A stretch of DNA of 64,000 bases from Stagonosporopsis chrysanthemi (GCA_022560025.1 JAFISE010000065.1:62001-126000); one strand, 5' to 3'. Shown: positions 21,691 to 34,117, counted from the first letter of the stretch. Numbers and translations are program-made. Notes: a model not told the origin generated them from the letters alone.

Positions 21691-23936
21691 GATCCACGCG
21701 TCGAGATTCCAGACATGCGTACAAACATCGCCTCAGTCCATCTCGTACATATCGATCAGGCCTGAACGAAAAGGCTTCTTCCAAATTTGGCATTGGTGGA
21801 GCACTTCTGGTCTGACTGCATAGCCGGCGTTTTGGGGCCATACGCGCATGTGAAGGCCCATTAAGCAGATGTCCCTCCTGCATCTTGCATTGCATGCAGG
21901 TGCTCCAGTCTATTACCTATGCATTTCATATATCCCAAATTTTTCTTACCTATTAATGGATTGAAATGGCGCAAAGTTTGGAAGGTCTACCTTCGATTAC
22001 GATCTCCAGCTGCAACTCTAGTGTGACTGTACTGTATCGCCGCCAAGATCATTGAGTGTGACCGCACTGCCCACATATCATCGGAGGTGGTGGCCGGGAC
22101 TCTGACTCTACAGACTGCACCACTGCCGGCATTGTTACGTGCGTACGACAATGAGCCGTTGCGATGCACAGAATCAATGGCGTCTTGGCTGCGGCTCGGC
22201 TGCGCGGCGGTTGCAGCGAAGAATGTGGAGTAACGTCAAGGGTTGCACAAGGGCATGGCAGATCCTAGGCAGTCCTGCCATGAACCCTCTCGGGGTCACT
22301 TGTGTACGGTAAGTCCGCCAGATCACACATCTTGAAATCCTTCGACAATGTCAAAACTAACCATGTGTATGATCGGCAGCATCCTCATCTTTCTACCATC
22401 TCCAGGACGGCAGGGTGTCCTCGTCTCTTGCAATCACGACGGTTCAACTGACCTAGCTTATGGGTCTATTGGTAATGTCCACGTAGCACAACGACGAACC
22501 TTGCTCAGGTTACACTCAGTCTAGACCTGCTTCCAGACGCACGCAAGATGGCATTCGTGTTTCCCTATCTTTGATGTGTAGCACACCGACGGATGCAGCA
22601 TCACCGGCATTCCTTGACAGCTCGGCCTCATGCGGGTGTTACAGTGACAGCGAATGTCAAGTCTTCTCGACCGGAGAGCCGCACGAAGGATCCGGTATGA
22701 CATGACAGTGCGATGTAGTACTAGCCGTTGGGCTCGAGTCGTGCTCGCAGCATGCACTTTGCAAGCGTCGAGCAAGCAGACTTGCAAGTTGACCCCTGCG
22801 GTGATTATTGACCCGCTCATGGTAGCATGTCCTCACTTTCTACCGGGCAAAGGCTTACTGAAAACAAAATCTGCCAGCGAAGCGATGGGTCAGGAGTACT
22901 CGACCGTACATCTTATGCGCACTCCGCGGAGTCCGTGACTACCTCCAGCCGCAACCAAGAACAATCGGAGGCCAGGCCCCCAGGGCACGCCCGCCCATGG
23001 TACAAAGTGCCCCGCTACCCGCAAGCCACTCCCGCCTCGCTGCGGCAATGGCTTGTGCGCGCTCAGATCCAACCTCGACGACCAAGGTCCGCTCAGCCAA
23101 CAATTCCATCTGCAAAGATTTCAAGATCGACGGAGAACGTGCGCGCCAAATATTCGCCAAAAACCTTTCTTCGCCGATTCCACACTGGCAGCCCTGACGC
23201 GCCGAAACAGCGGTGCCTGAGCTGTGCGCACGGTTAGCGCCGCGCCGCGCAGATCAGATCAGATCAGCGCGTTTAAACGCTGTCTCGCATCGAGGTCCAC
23301 ACTGGGGGATCTGCGCAGATGTGCTTAGGGCCCCAGCTGTGCATGCACGTCACATGTCATGTCCACAAAACACCGGCGTTGAATTGGCCTGGACCGGGGT
23401 TGGGAACCTCCGGTTAATAACGAGGGTGGCTGTGAAGGGATCTGCACCGCGCGTCGGATGAAATAGGAGATGTGAAGTTTGACTGCAAACGATCGCTGCG
23501 TGGGTGTGTACCTGGCTGCTGGAGTCGCTATTGCGCGGCGTACATCAGCGACCGCGCAGATGGGATTCTTTGCTTCAGCCAAGAGGATCAGAGGAGATCT
23601 GCGACTAGCTATGTGCTTGGAAGGCTGCTTGCGGTGACTAGGAGCAGATATTGCAATCTCGCACAGGGGGTGGATCTGGAGATTCAGGGAACAATGGCGG
23701 GCAATTGTGAAGTGTGTGAAGATCATGAATGATTATGGTATCTCGTAAACTGATGCTCAACCTCAGCCTGTGGGGAGCTCCATGCGCCTACGTCCTATAT
23801 GATGATATCGTAAAGAATCAAATTTCCTGGCCTGCTCCCCGTTCAAGCTTGCATAAACGCTAATGAAATGCTTTTGTTCGAAAATCTCGTAAAGGCGAAC
23901 GTGATCTGAGAAGTAAAACGAAATGGGCACGTCATT
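21691..23936. other. Long intergenic region, no supported gene
   Basis: About 2.2 kb between two convergent genes. Frames are short and overlapping. A small GATCA tandem run lies at about 23252-23268. The segment 22900-23320 is GC-richer than its flanks, but I could not build a gene in it. Confidence 0.4.
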
Positions 23937-25697
23937 CTAAACCATACGCTCAGGCGACTGAGCTGATTGGCTCAGCTTCTCGCGAGAAGGCATCCTGCTG
24001 GGAACGCGAGTCGGCGCCTGCGACATTGTGGTTGGCGACACCATACCAACCGCAGTAGCATCGCTGCCGAGTCGAAGCTTCTCCTTTGTGGAAGCTTGCT
24101 TGCGAGAGAAGTGGTGCGCAAAGCTCTCACCATCGAAGCATGGCAGGTAATACCTAGCGACCATCATGCAGACGAAGGAGAGGAAGAGATTCGCGCCGGA
24201 CCACATCTGGACTGTGATGTATGTGTTGTACTGGGTGATGAGGTGTCCGGCGACAACAGGACCGACGAGGGCTGGAATGGCAGCAAAGCTGTACATCATG
24301 CCGACCCAGTGGCCAAGCTTCTTCTTAGCCAATGCCTCTGTCTCAGGAGTAGTGTAGGTGCAGCTCAAGATGTTGGCAACGGATGCAGGTGGCAGTCCGA
24401 TGACCATGCCGGAGAAGATACCAAACACGACACAAAATGCGATGGCTTCTGTCTCGGATCCAGCCAAGGTCCAGAAGACCAGTGTGAGGATCGAGCATAC
24501 GAACTGGGAACCGATGTGCATGTTGAGCGGTCCAGTCTTGTCAGAGAACTGAGCCAGGGCGAGGCGACCGATCGTGGAAGAGGCGTTCATGACGGTTAGC
24601 AGCCAGAAGGTCTGCAGTGGCTTGTCGTCAACTTCAGGTGGCGGTGCTTGCCCGACGCCATTCGTGTTTCGAGTTCCAAAGCCTCTGACGGCTGCCCACT
24701 TCGTGCTGTTAGCAAAGATCTTTTCTTATAATACGTTGTGTACATACCTCTTCCAGGTTGAAGAACACTGGGTAAAAGCCGAAGAACATGAAAGCCACGC
24801 CAGCTGTGAACCAGCACCATGCCTTGTTGCGGAATGCATCCGTATCGAACCAGGTGCGAACAGTGAACCAGCTCTCAGGCTTATGGAACTCGTGAGCCGG
24901 GTTTGGTGTGGCGAAGATGAAGGAGTAGATGCATGTCAAGGTTGTAAGAGTGGCGACATAGCGAACTGCATCATTGAAGCCAACTGCCTCAATAAGGTAA
25001 CGCAGCATGGTGGGGTACACCACACCTGCGATACTGGCACCGCATGCAACGTACCCCACAGCGAGTCCTCTCCGCTTAGGAAACCAGGTGGCAGCGACTG
25101 GGGACTGGTTAGCAGGGTCTCGACAAGCGAACCAGGTCACGGTGACTTACCTTGCGAGCTGGAGACGAAAAAGGGTGCCATCCCTAGACCAACGATAAGA
25201 CCTTGGGTCGCCCAAATTGAGCCAAAGTTTGCGATAGCCTCGAAGTTGGTGGGGTGAACCACTGAGAGAATGAACAGACCCAAGGGCACGAAGAGTGTGC
25301 CGAAGCCGATGACCTTGCGGTAGTGGCCGGCATCCAGGAGTCGCCCAACGGGATTCGAGAGCAGCAAAACGAGGAAGCACTGCGAGCTGCCGATCAAATT
25401 TAGCTCGAGCTGATCGACTGTGCGCAGTGAGTGGCCAACGTAGTACGATGACCATGTTCCGTAAGCATTTACCAGTCCCCAGGAGTTAAACATGAGGAAG
25501 AAGCACCCGAGGAGGCAGGCGTATGCTCTCCAAGTGCGAGGCCAGTCAGGCTCGTCGTCGTCTGACGAAGGGCGTCGGAACTCGCGCATAGATGCAGCTC
25601 CAGCGGTGGTTGATGTTGACAGTGGCAAGCTTGCTTCGCTGTCTTTGCGGCTGTCCTCTTCAGGTTGATGTGAAGGCATGGTAGCTGCGTTGTCCAT
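23937..25697 (-). CDS. MFS transporter, monocarboxylate/riboflavin (MCT/MCH) type
   Basis: Three exons: 25151-25697, 24748-25097 and 23937-24698, giving 552 residues. Intron 1 (GTAAGT) joins SSSQ to VAATWFPKRRGLAVG; intron 2 (GTATGT, acceptor GAAG) joins NLEE to WAAVRGFG. After an acidic, Ser-rich cytoplasmic N terminus come about 12 hydrophobic segments in two halves. The family signatures are DWPRTWRAYACLLGCFFLMF at the first helix, WFPKRRGLAVGYVACGASIAG after helix 4, and GSIWATQGLIVGLG. The C-terminal tail is Ser-rich and likely cytosolic. Fungal members (Mch family, EsbT-like) move monocarboxylates, riboflavin or unknown small acids across the plasma membrane. The substrate cannot be predicted. 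The Met at 25697 is preferred over 25829 because it gives the usual short acidic N terminus. Confidence 0.9.
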
Positions 25698-26979
25698 GTT
25701 GTGATGTGGGGAGTAGTTGAATGGGGAAGGAGTGGCCCAAGTGTTTGAGAAGGTGAGTGGGAGCCTGTCAAGTTGGGTACTCAACACGTGCGTTTGCGTT
25801 GGAAGGGACGCGCTCAAGTTGGTGCACAAATAATGGAACCCACCCTAAGACAGATGGGCGAGGGAGAAGGTATATGTATGTATTTTCACAAAGGCGCTCC
25901 TGTGCATCTGAAGCATGGATCCGGGGTGTGCAACTACATGATTGGGCTGATGTAGGAGGCCCACGTCCCCCAAGCACGCGCGTTCATCTTGTGGCTGGCC
26001 CTTATCCTTGGTGACGTGGTAGTCAAACAGTCCGTGCAATGATGAACTGCAAGCCGCAGGCGTACACAAGCAACGCAAGGAGCAAGCCCAAGGACAGCCA
26101 AGGTCAAGGGCCCACACCATCCGGGACCCTTGACTCCGCTGGCCTCAGAGTGATGCCCATTGACGCGCTCGGATATTCGCAATAGATGGCCAAGACTGCT
26201 GTGGATACGCGCTGACCAGATGCGGGAGATAGCGCACAATGTACATCCGGTGTCATCTTAGTGTTGGTTTCCCCACGAGCGGCATCCCAACCTGGGGGTG
26301 GGACAATACCCACGTCGATGACGACAGCGCAGAGTTTTGCAGTCCGCAACGAGGCCTTTTATCGCTTCGCTGAAAAAATTGCTACTGTCTTGGAAAGGAT
26401 GCGTAACCATGGGGTCCGCGGGCGGACCATGGTTACGATATGCAAATGTTCTTTGGCGGCATGTGCGCTGAAGAATGCCACTCATAGGCTGTCTCGGATG
26501 TTCCATAGGTTCCACAAACCTTAACATTGTACAGACACCGTTGTGTAGGCGCCACTATGTCCGTTCACGATTAGGGGCGTCCTCAACGCTGTGAAGGCGG
26601 AGCGGGCCTTCTTGGCACAGTCAGCGGGAGGCATACGTTTTGAGATCACGGATTGGGCCGGTAGGTTCCACATGCCAAGCGGATGATGCACATTCCGCCT
26701 TAGCCATACCCACAGGTACTCCACGGGGCTAAGAATGCGTCCAGACTTCCACGGTACTACCGCTGAGCTTCTGGGCAATCTCGCCGGACCAAAGCGGATG
26801 TTTGCGACTTGTTGCGATACGCTCGGCGCTGCTGATAGCGAGACATCGAAAGGAGCAGCGTTGGACAACACCAGAAAGCGAGCAGAGGCCGGTACGCCTC
26901 AAGGCCATCGCGGCAGCTCTCAACATGCGCGACAGGTCGCGACATCAGCGCCAGTGCCAAGACGGATCGGCCGCCGGGA
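25698..26979. other. Flank between MFS gene and transposon
   Basis: Promoter side of the MFS gene, then sequence with no gene. It contains a hairpin-forming imperfect palindrome at 26402-26437. Confidence 0.4.
26402..26437. repeat. Imperfect palindrome
   Basis: CGTAACCATGG is followed after about 14 bases by its inverse CCATGGTTACG, with further pairing of TCCGC/GCGGA inside. It could form a GC-rich hairpin. It is not associated with a gene end. Confidence 0.6.
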
Positions 26980-26981
26980 TA

Positions 26982-27026
26982 CTGTATTCGGCCACCCGAT
27001 GCGCACGGTCACCCGATGCGCACCCC
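26982..27026 (+). repeat. Left terminal inverted repeat (45 bp)
   Basis: Begins CTGTATTCGGCC and contains the word CACCCGATGCGCAC twice in tandem, a likely transposase binding site. It is identical over 45 of 45 bases to the right repeat in inverse orientation. Confidence 0.95.
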
Positions 27027-27149
27027 AACTACCTTTTGCGGTATCACAAAAATGAGGTTGTTGAGCCACACGCAATAGCTATTATTACAAGATCTTTAGT
27101 AGGATTGCTAAGTAAGCCTATGCGACTACTTCCTATAAGCAAACTTTTT

Positions 27150-28860
27150 AGTTAGACAAATTGCGCGGCCGTGGTGGCTCTGTGTACTTGGTGGGGTTAG
27201 GCCCTTAGGGAACGCTCATAAGCGATAGGCTGACTACTACTACCTACAGCACCACAATTCTGCTTCTTTCTAGGTGCTGCAGACTGTAAAGCCTTTCGCT
27301 TGCCTGTTTTAGGCAATAGTTGACTTTTTAAAGCGTTGCGAGCGTCCTTCTAACGCTGCTTTTTAGCCTAGCGTTCAGCTACTTTAGCAGCCTTCACAGC
27401 TTTCAGTTGTGCCCGCTCCTCCTTCTTTATTGCACGCCGCACCTTTTGCTCTTCCTTCTCCTTCGCTCGTAGTAGCTTTTAAGTCTGTTGAAGCTCCTGT
27501 TTAGTTGCTTTTTCTAGCTCTAACTGCTCTTAGTAGGCTTTATTTGCACAATCACGTGCGTCAGCCTCTGCTTTAGATAAAGGACTCTACTAAACTGCGC
27601 CTCTCTGCTGCTCTATCTGCTGTGTGTATAGAGGTAGTACCTTCTTCTGCTTTAGCTTCTTCTTATAAGTAGCAAGCTCCTCTTTTGCCTCATTTAATTT
27701 GTGTTGAACCAGCTCAAACTAGACGTGGAGTTGGTGGATAGCCTGTTCGAGCGGGCCTAACTAAGTACTACTTTTACCTCTTACACTTTGCCGCAACAAA
27801 GCCTTAGCTTTAAGCTAGTTTGGCGCAGTAGGTGCAGCAGTAGGAGCTGTTTATTCAGGTGGTGTTGCAGGCTTTAGTGAGGTAGGTAGCTTAAACCTAT
27901 TAAGTATAACGTTAGCGTTAGGTAGTTAGATACCTGTAGCCAAGAAGGCTGTCTTAACCAACGTTTTAGTAAAGGTAGTCACCCAAGCTAGCCAGAAAAG
28001 GTTGAAGAAGTCGCTTTTATCTATACTAAGTATGCCTTAGCCTCTCTAAGTACAGTAATCAAGCTCTTTAGTGTAGTTTTGAGCGAGTAGCTTAAAGTAA
28101 ACTACATCTAACAGCTGCAACGTGTAGGTAGAATAAGGTAGATAAACTATCAACAGTATCTTATAGGCGTTGCAGTAGTTAATAAAGGCCTTTGTTACAT
28201 GGCTACCGTGACCGTCTAAGATAAGTAAGCGCTACCTTCTGCAAGCTTTTAGTGCAGTATATTGCTTAAACACCTGTTCAAGCCAAGTGATGCCCAAATT
28301 GTTGTTCGTCCAACTAGTAGGTGAGGTTGTAAAGAAGATATCATGCTTTTTTAGGTTGATTAGAGCCACCTAGCTTGCCTAAACGTCTCTACCAGCTGCT
28401 AGGTAGATGATGCCAGGCAGTAGTACTAATCTATTGGCGCAGATTGTTGCTAAGAGCGTTACCCACTCGTAATTACTATCGTAGAGACTCTGCCTGAACT
28501 GCTTTGATTAGTATAGGACCTTGTTAAAGATCTGTTTACTCTTCCTAGTGACCCTAACTGCAAAGCCTTTCTTATCTATATTGTAGGTATTTTTAGGTAG
28601 GACGTTGTACTCAGCTATTTTGCTGTGTAGTAGTTTAAAGTATAGTTAGTGCCTCTTACTAGAATCAGCGTGGTGACAAGTAGCTTCTATAGGCGTGCTC
28701 TACGCGTTTAGGAGTACATTGGCGTGACGGTTGAGGAAGCAGGTGATCTACTGCTTAGAAAGCTCCCAGCTACACAGAGGCGTGAGGAAATTCGTTATTA
28801 TCTGCCTTGTAGGCATTAGGTGCCTTTTCGTCAGCGCTCTAATGTATTCTACAACCTCTA
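27150..28860 (-). pseudogene. Transposase pseudogene (DDE_1, pogo family)
   Basis: No frame longer than a few dozen codons survives, but a continuous translation in one frame, reading through TAG/TAA stops, shows catalytic-core blocks in the right order and a coiled-coil, basic C terminus. The N-terminal helix-turn-helix DNA-binding part near 28860 is hardest to read. All stops I checked in the core can be explained by CAG or CAA to TAG or TAA changes. Confidence 0.88.
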
Positions 28861-29091
28861 CCTTATTGCGTGGGTGGAGTAGGCGTTGCTGCAATGCCTC
28901 TTCTTAGTGGGGTATCATCTGACCTCGGTGGCGACGCGTTAAAGTTGAGCGGCAACAACCATGTTTTTTGGCAAGTGCTTGGTATGAAAGTTTTGATCCT
29001 GGTTTCAATCTATCTATCTCTGCAAGGGCGTCTTGTAAAGGCATTGTGGTGTTGAGTTATTGTAGATTCAAAAACAAGATGAAATGTGGTG

Positions 29092-29136
29092 GGGGTGCGC
29101 ATCGGGTGACCGTGCGCATCGGGTGGCCGAATACAG
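29092..29136 (-). repeat. Right terminal inverted repeat (45 bp)
   Basis: Exact inverse complement of 26982-27026, followed by TA at 29137-29138. Confidence 0.95.
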
Positions 29137-32100
29137 TATTGTTGCTTCGTTATCTTGACACAGCCTCAACCGCTTGTTCGGCATGGGGAGAGATCGACAT
29201 GCTGTTCCACGCTTACAGTTTCTTTTGCAACAACGCAGAGAGGAGATGCAGCCGGCCGTCATCCCTATTCTGCACCATTCGCATCATGCAGGAAGCGGAG
29301 CCTCATGATTCATGGTGCAGCGGTGAGGTGACGCGCGGTTGACTCGTCGTACTGCAGCGAGCTCGCAACTCTACCGTCGTGTACAGCACTTGTTCCACTA
29401 CGCAGAGGTCCCGGAAGACACATAGCGGCCCTTGCTAATCACTGCGGAGCAGTAATAGGTGTGACATTGATAAGGCACGCGCGAAACGATTGCGGCCAAA
29501 GGTTCTTTGGTTTGGTGTTGGAGCGCGAGCGAGGGCGAAAACTCTCCCAGATTGAGGAGCCTTCTTGCCAAGAGGATCAGCGTCCACCCCTACGCATTCA
29601 TGAAGGGCAACTATTCGTGCTCATCATCGACCGAAACCGGAGTGCATCGTCCATTTCGAGACGGTGCCTGGGCTGCGTAGCCAAGCCCGTATCCCCCCCT
29701 TGGGTATCGCAGATCATCCTCCAGCAAACCTGCCTTGACGGGCACATCATGATCGACAGGCGTTTCGTGCGCGGGCATGATCCAAATGAGTCAAGAGTGC
29801 CCTTATCATGGATATTTGGTGGATGAGATCTGTGTATCTGTCATGACTTGGGATATCGAGCTTCGCCACGACGCAAGACTAACGTGCGTGCAGCTGGCTA
29901 GGAAAGATGGCCATCGTTGATGCGGCGAGGTTGCTTCTGCGTTGTCAAGCTGGGTCTGTGCGATCTTGTTTCAGGCACGATAGAGGACGTCAGGTATGTC
30001 ACACCGCGGTGCACTACTACCAGGCTGAGGCTACAAGGCTGATGTATGGCCGAAAATGGGGTTGAAAGCGGAGAGCCGAACACATTATCACGCATCGTCG
30101 AAGTCAAATATGTCAACATTGATGTGTTTTACATCAGTGATGTTCCACCTCCGCCATCATATGGCAGTTTGGATAGCTGTTACCACGAGATGCTCACCTC
30201 CCAGGCGTGTCCAATTGAGGTGCATTGAGTATGATGCGGAAGCTGGGAACACCAGCAACGTCATGCACCGGAACTACTTTTGACTGCGTCGCTGAAATAA
30301 CAGCAGCTGGCAGGGATTTGCCAAGTAAGAGTCGGTCCCAGCCTGCAGTGTGATTGTGAGAAACTTTGCTTCGCGCCTAACGTGAGTTGGGACCACAGAT
30401 TGCCCCCATGTGACCATTGTTTCTCGGAATAAAGCGGACTCCGGATCCAAGTCACATTCTGGAACGAGATAGCATGACTATCAACCGACGACTGACACCT
30501 AAGAGAAAGGAAGTGCTGATGTGTTGAGCCGCCCAACCGGTACATTTATTGACAACCTCGCACCAGAGCTTGCTATTCGGACCTTTCTTTGCCCAAAGAC
30601 CCAAGGCTACAACAGGCGTGGGGTTTAGGAGTCAGAGTGGAGATGACAGCTCTCTTCCGGATCGATCATAGTATAAACCTTTGGTCTCGCTGGCATGTTC
30701 ATGTCACCGCGCGGCGGGTTAGCTGGCAGCAACAGCCCCATAGCCGTGATTGATGCTACAATCTTGCGGATCTTGATTACTACGTGCGCAATAGTGCAAT
30801 ACCTGCCGGTGGACGATCGTGGTCCTTCGTGGCAGTACGTTCCACTTTCTAGCTCTTTCTAATCCACCCTCCCGTCTGCCCGACTGCTCCGGAAGTCACC
30901 CCGGACGACCTAAACAACACAGCTCAGCTCAGAGCCCAAGTGCATGGTCTCCTATCTTCTCCTTTCTTCGTGCCCGAAGCTACTGCCCTGCACGGCAGCT
31001 GGAGGCTGCCAGGCTGCGCACACGTGCGTAGCGACCCAAGGTCAAATCACAGCGCTCGCTCCATCATCAAACCTAAAACCACCAAGGTCCAGCACAACAA
31101 GCTGCACGGAGACGTAAAAGGCAACAATAAGCCACAGCGCTGTACAAATAAACAAATACGAGCGGGGAGGAGCGGAATCTACGCCACAAAATCAGGCCAT
31201 GAGCAACCTCGCTTGAACGCTCGGCATGCATCGTTGTTAGTCATCCCACGGGTGGACGACACTGTTTGCCATGCATGAGCCCACCGTGTCTCCGCGACTC
31301 GACAGTTCAGAGGACAAGGGGTGGAGCGGAGCGCGACAGTCTGGGCAGGAAATTCTGTCTCAGCTCAAGCACGCCCCAACTGGTGTCCTGGTCGGATTAG
31401 GATCGAAACCTTCAACATGACCTGATCGTGCAAGAATCGCAGTGACCGTGGTGCAGACACGGGGACTCGTCTTCGACAAGATACTCAAAATTACTGCAGC
31501 ACGTCTCAGGCGTGGAAGGGGCGTGTAGAGAGGGTTGTGCCGAGTTCCGCTCACTCGATTATCGCGATACGTCCGCTCCGCGATGAGGTCAGGCCCGTCA
31601 GAGAAACAAGGGAGGAGCGGGAAACTGACGTGGACCCCCGAACTGAGCAGCAGTCGTCCGCTCGGCTTTAGTTCGCACGTGTAGGGGATCAAAACCAGAT
31701 GCTGGACATTGCACCCAAACGAAACCATGATTTACGTCGAGTATGGGATCTGAAGGAGCAAAATCGGTCTGGATCTGCACTGGAGCTCCACAAATGACAG
31801 GCTACTTGCCCGGCGCTGCGCCTCGCTACCCAAGAACACAGCTCTGTACAAGTACACAAGATATTGGGATCTTGGGGGTGGAGTGCCAGTTTCCGCTCTT
31901 TCCAGCATGTTCCGGAGTCACAGGAAGCCCAGGCGGAGCCGGCCTATTGACTCGAGTGCCAGAATACGCCGCGCCTTGTCCCGCCCTCCGCACAACGCCT
32001 CGGCGTCATGGCAGTCTGTGTCAAACAAGGTCAAGGCGGAGTTGAGATAGGATCAAGCATTGACAGTGCGGCGCCTACTGTCTCCTATGGTGTGGTGACA

Positions 32101-32930
32101 GATTGCGCTGCAGACGGGTAAATCGAAAGCCAAGACTGCAGCACTCATCAGAGAAGTTTGGCCGGGCGAGGCAGTCCATTGCATGCAGGACTCTGCATTA
32201 CCCAGTTCACACCACTCATTCACGCTCGTGGAACAGGTCTGCTCGGGCATGCGTGCTACATTTGCGCCCGCTGCCTTTCTGGACGCCACCTCAGTTCGCT
32301 CTGCTTACCATGCCTATATTACGATCATTTGCGCCTTGAGCGACATAGAGTAAAGCTCAGCACCCGCAGACTCCCACATCTACACCTGAACCCCAATCAT
32401 GCATCAGCTCTTCTCCCGCAAATCTGATCTTGCCATCCTAAGCTAACCGCAGAAGCGTCCTACCTCACCACTTATCCAGCGAGTCCGCTCTGGCCCCCAT
32501 GCATACACACATCCATCCCCTGCGAACTCTCCGCCGAGAGCAGCTCCCCTCCTCTCCAATCCACCATTCACTCCATAACGGAGTGGACATGTGCATATGT
32601 ACATAGTCTCCAAACTCCAAAGGCCAAACCCCAAACTCCACGTCACATCACATCACATCACACCAATGGACGACTGATGTGCTGCGGGAATGAAATGAGG
32701 GATGAAGGATAAAGGATGCGATGCGAGGCGGGAGGGCGGGAGCTGGGGTGAGACGCGAGAGGGGGGGAGGTAAATAGAGGGGATTTGACTTACAGATCGC
32801 AGCTGTACATACGAGATGATTGCGGGGGATCATGGGGGAAGAAAGGTAGACTTGGGACTTGAGACTTGGACTGGAGGTCGATTCGATTCGCAGTCACGAG
32901 TGGAGTGTTGGGTTGACATGCGCATGCATA

Positions 32931-33041
32931 CACAGACAGACAGACAGACATAGACAGACAGACAGACATAGACAGACAGACAGACATAGACAGACAGACA
33001 GACAGACACAGACAGACACAGACAGACAGACACAGACACAG
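32931..33041. repeat. CAGA/CATAGACAGA microsatellite
   Basis: Over 110 bases of CAGA units with regular CATAGACAGA and CACAGACAGA interruptions, giving a higher-order period of about 22 bases at the start. The minus strand is open and would read as a Ser/Val/Cys/Leu repeat, which I take as a shadow. Confidence 0.92.
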
Positions 33042-33168
33042 GCAAAAGCACGTCATCACAGTACACAAAGATAAAAGTATAGTATAAATATTTATTGTCT
33101 TATTTTCTTTATAACCTAACCTATACTGAAGTGCCTCCTCCGACTTCCAAGTAAATAAGTAAGCAAGC

Positions 33169-33194
33169 AGCCCAGCCCAGCCCAGCCCAGCCCA
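33169..33194. repeat. CAGCC pentanucleotide repeat
   Basis: Five consecutive CAGCC-type units downstream of the AN1 zinc-finger gene. Confidence 0.8.
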
Positions 33195-33529
33195 TCCAGG
33201 AGTCAAAAAAAAAAGACGCCTTGCTCCCAGAACACATAGACTGCGTGCGAAAAAGAGATCAAGTGAACAATGCACAGCAGTGGTGGTCGCAGTCCGTCAA
33301 GGCAATTAGCGCGGTGCGACGCGGTGCGGCACTGCTGGCAGATAAAAGAGTCCGTGAACGCCAAACTGTTGCGCAGAGGGGAAGCAGACAGCCGCGGCGC
33401 TGAAAGGGAGGGGGGATTCGCTGGCTGAAGAACGCGGGGAAAGGGAAGTCGATCGCGTGGGGGTGCCGAGGATGGAGGGTTCAGCTCCGACGTGTGCGAG
33501 ACGGGATGAGAACGGAGAGAGTGAGGCGC

Positions 33530-34117
33530 TCAGATGCCCTTGATGGCCATGGTGCGCTCCGAGTTGAGCTTCACGGCGTTGCGCTCGTGGCTCTCCTTCT
33601 TGCAGTCCTCGAGGCCCTCGCACTTGTGGTCCTCCAGCAGCCTGTGCTTCCCGCAGAAATGCCCGTTGCAGAAGCCGCAGTCGCCGACGATGCGCTGCGC
33701 CGCGTCCTTGCACTCCTTGTGGCTGCAGCGGATCTTCTTCGGCGGCATCCCGCCGCGCAGCGGCAGCGCCATGTGCAGGGTGCTGTTGGGCGGGATGGCG
33801 TAGGCGGCCAGCGAGGTCGAGGGCGAGGAGAGGTGCTTGCCGGCGTAGACGAGGCGCAGGTCCGAGGGCGTGGGGAGGTTGGTGCGCAGCGCGAGGAGGG
33901 AGCGCAGCGTCTCGATGGACGTGTTCGGGGGCAGCGAGAGGGGGATTGCTGGGACAGACGTCAGTATGGTGCGTTCCGAGCTCGGAACTGGAGAGCCGAG
34001 GCGCATGGCGTGGCACTTACTGGAGTCGCCCGACACGGTCTTGACGAAGATGTGCATTGTGTCGTCGGCGTCGCTGCCCTGGCTGCTGACGCTGGACACG
34101 GAGGCGGAGCGGCGCAT
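33530..34117 (-). CDS. Ubiquitin-like/AN1 zinc-finger protein
   Basis: Two exons: 34021-34117 and 33530-33948 (donor CTCCA|GTAAGT, acceptor CCCAG), giving 171 residues. After a short Ser-rich leader comes a ubiquitin-like domain: MHIFVKTVSGDSTIPLSLP, then TSIETLRSLLALRTNLP, then DLRLVYAGKHL and STLHMALPLRGG. The diglycine at its end is followed directly by further protein. The AN1 finger follows: CSHKEC, then CGFCNGHFCGKHRL and HKCEGLEDC, with all Cys/His zinc ligands present. Related AN1-ubiquitin-like proteins (yeast Tmc1/Cuz1 group) link metal or arsenite stress to the proteasome and Cdc48; that role here is inference. The frame is open upstream to 34630, but that part is low-complexity, so Met 34117 (or 34057, exactly at the ubiquitin fold) is preferred. 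Confidence 0.85.
   Translation of the reverse strand: MRRSASVSSVSSQGSDADDTMHIFVKTVSGDSSKCHAMRLGSPVPSSERTILTSVPAIPLSLPPNTSIETLRSLLALRTNLPTPSDLRLVYAGKHLSSPSTSLAAYAIPPNSTLHMALPLRGGMPPKKIRCSHKECKDAAQRIVGDCGFCNGHFCGKHRLLEDHKCEGLEDCKKESHERNAVKLNSERTMAIKGI

Larger units (their letters stand above)
26980..29138. mobile_element. Complete but decayed pogo/Fot1-type DNA transposon
   Basis: The body is 26982-29136 (2155 bp), bounded by perfect 45-bp inverted repeats and TA on each side as the target duplication. Minus-strand translation of about 28860-27150 gives a recognisable DDE_1 (pogo/Fot1) transposase: NTYNIDKKGFAVRV, YEWVTLLATICANRLVLLPG, LLILDGHGSHVT and LLDVV, so the three acidic positions are still D, D, D, while the Glu after the first D is Lys. 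The frame is broken by many TAG and TAA codons where homologues have Gln, and the C terminus keeps a Lys/Gln/Glu-rich coiled section. The changes are the C-to-T type expected of repeat-induced point mutation. The interior is clearly AT-richer than the flanks. It cannot encode its own active transposase. Confidence 0.92.
29139..33529. other. Gene-poor region
   Basis: About 4.4 kb without a supported gene. Frames of up to about 120 codons exist, but they overlap on both strands and show no motif. The distal part carries CAGA and CAGCC simple repeats and probably the 3' flank of the AN1 zinc-finger gene. Confidence 0.4.

Noticed and set aside
23252..23268. GATCA tandem run
   Set aside because: Only three to four units in unremarkable intergenic DNA; too short to call more than chance.
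32790..33275. Minus-strand frame rich in Cys, Leu, Ser and Val
   Set aside because: It is produced by translating the CAGA microsatellite.
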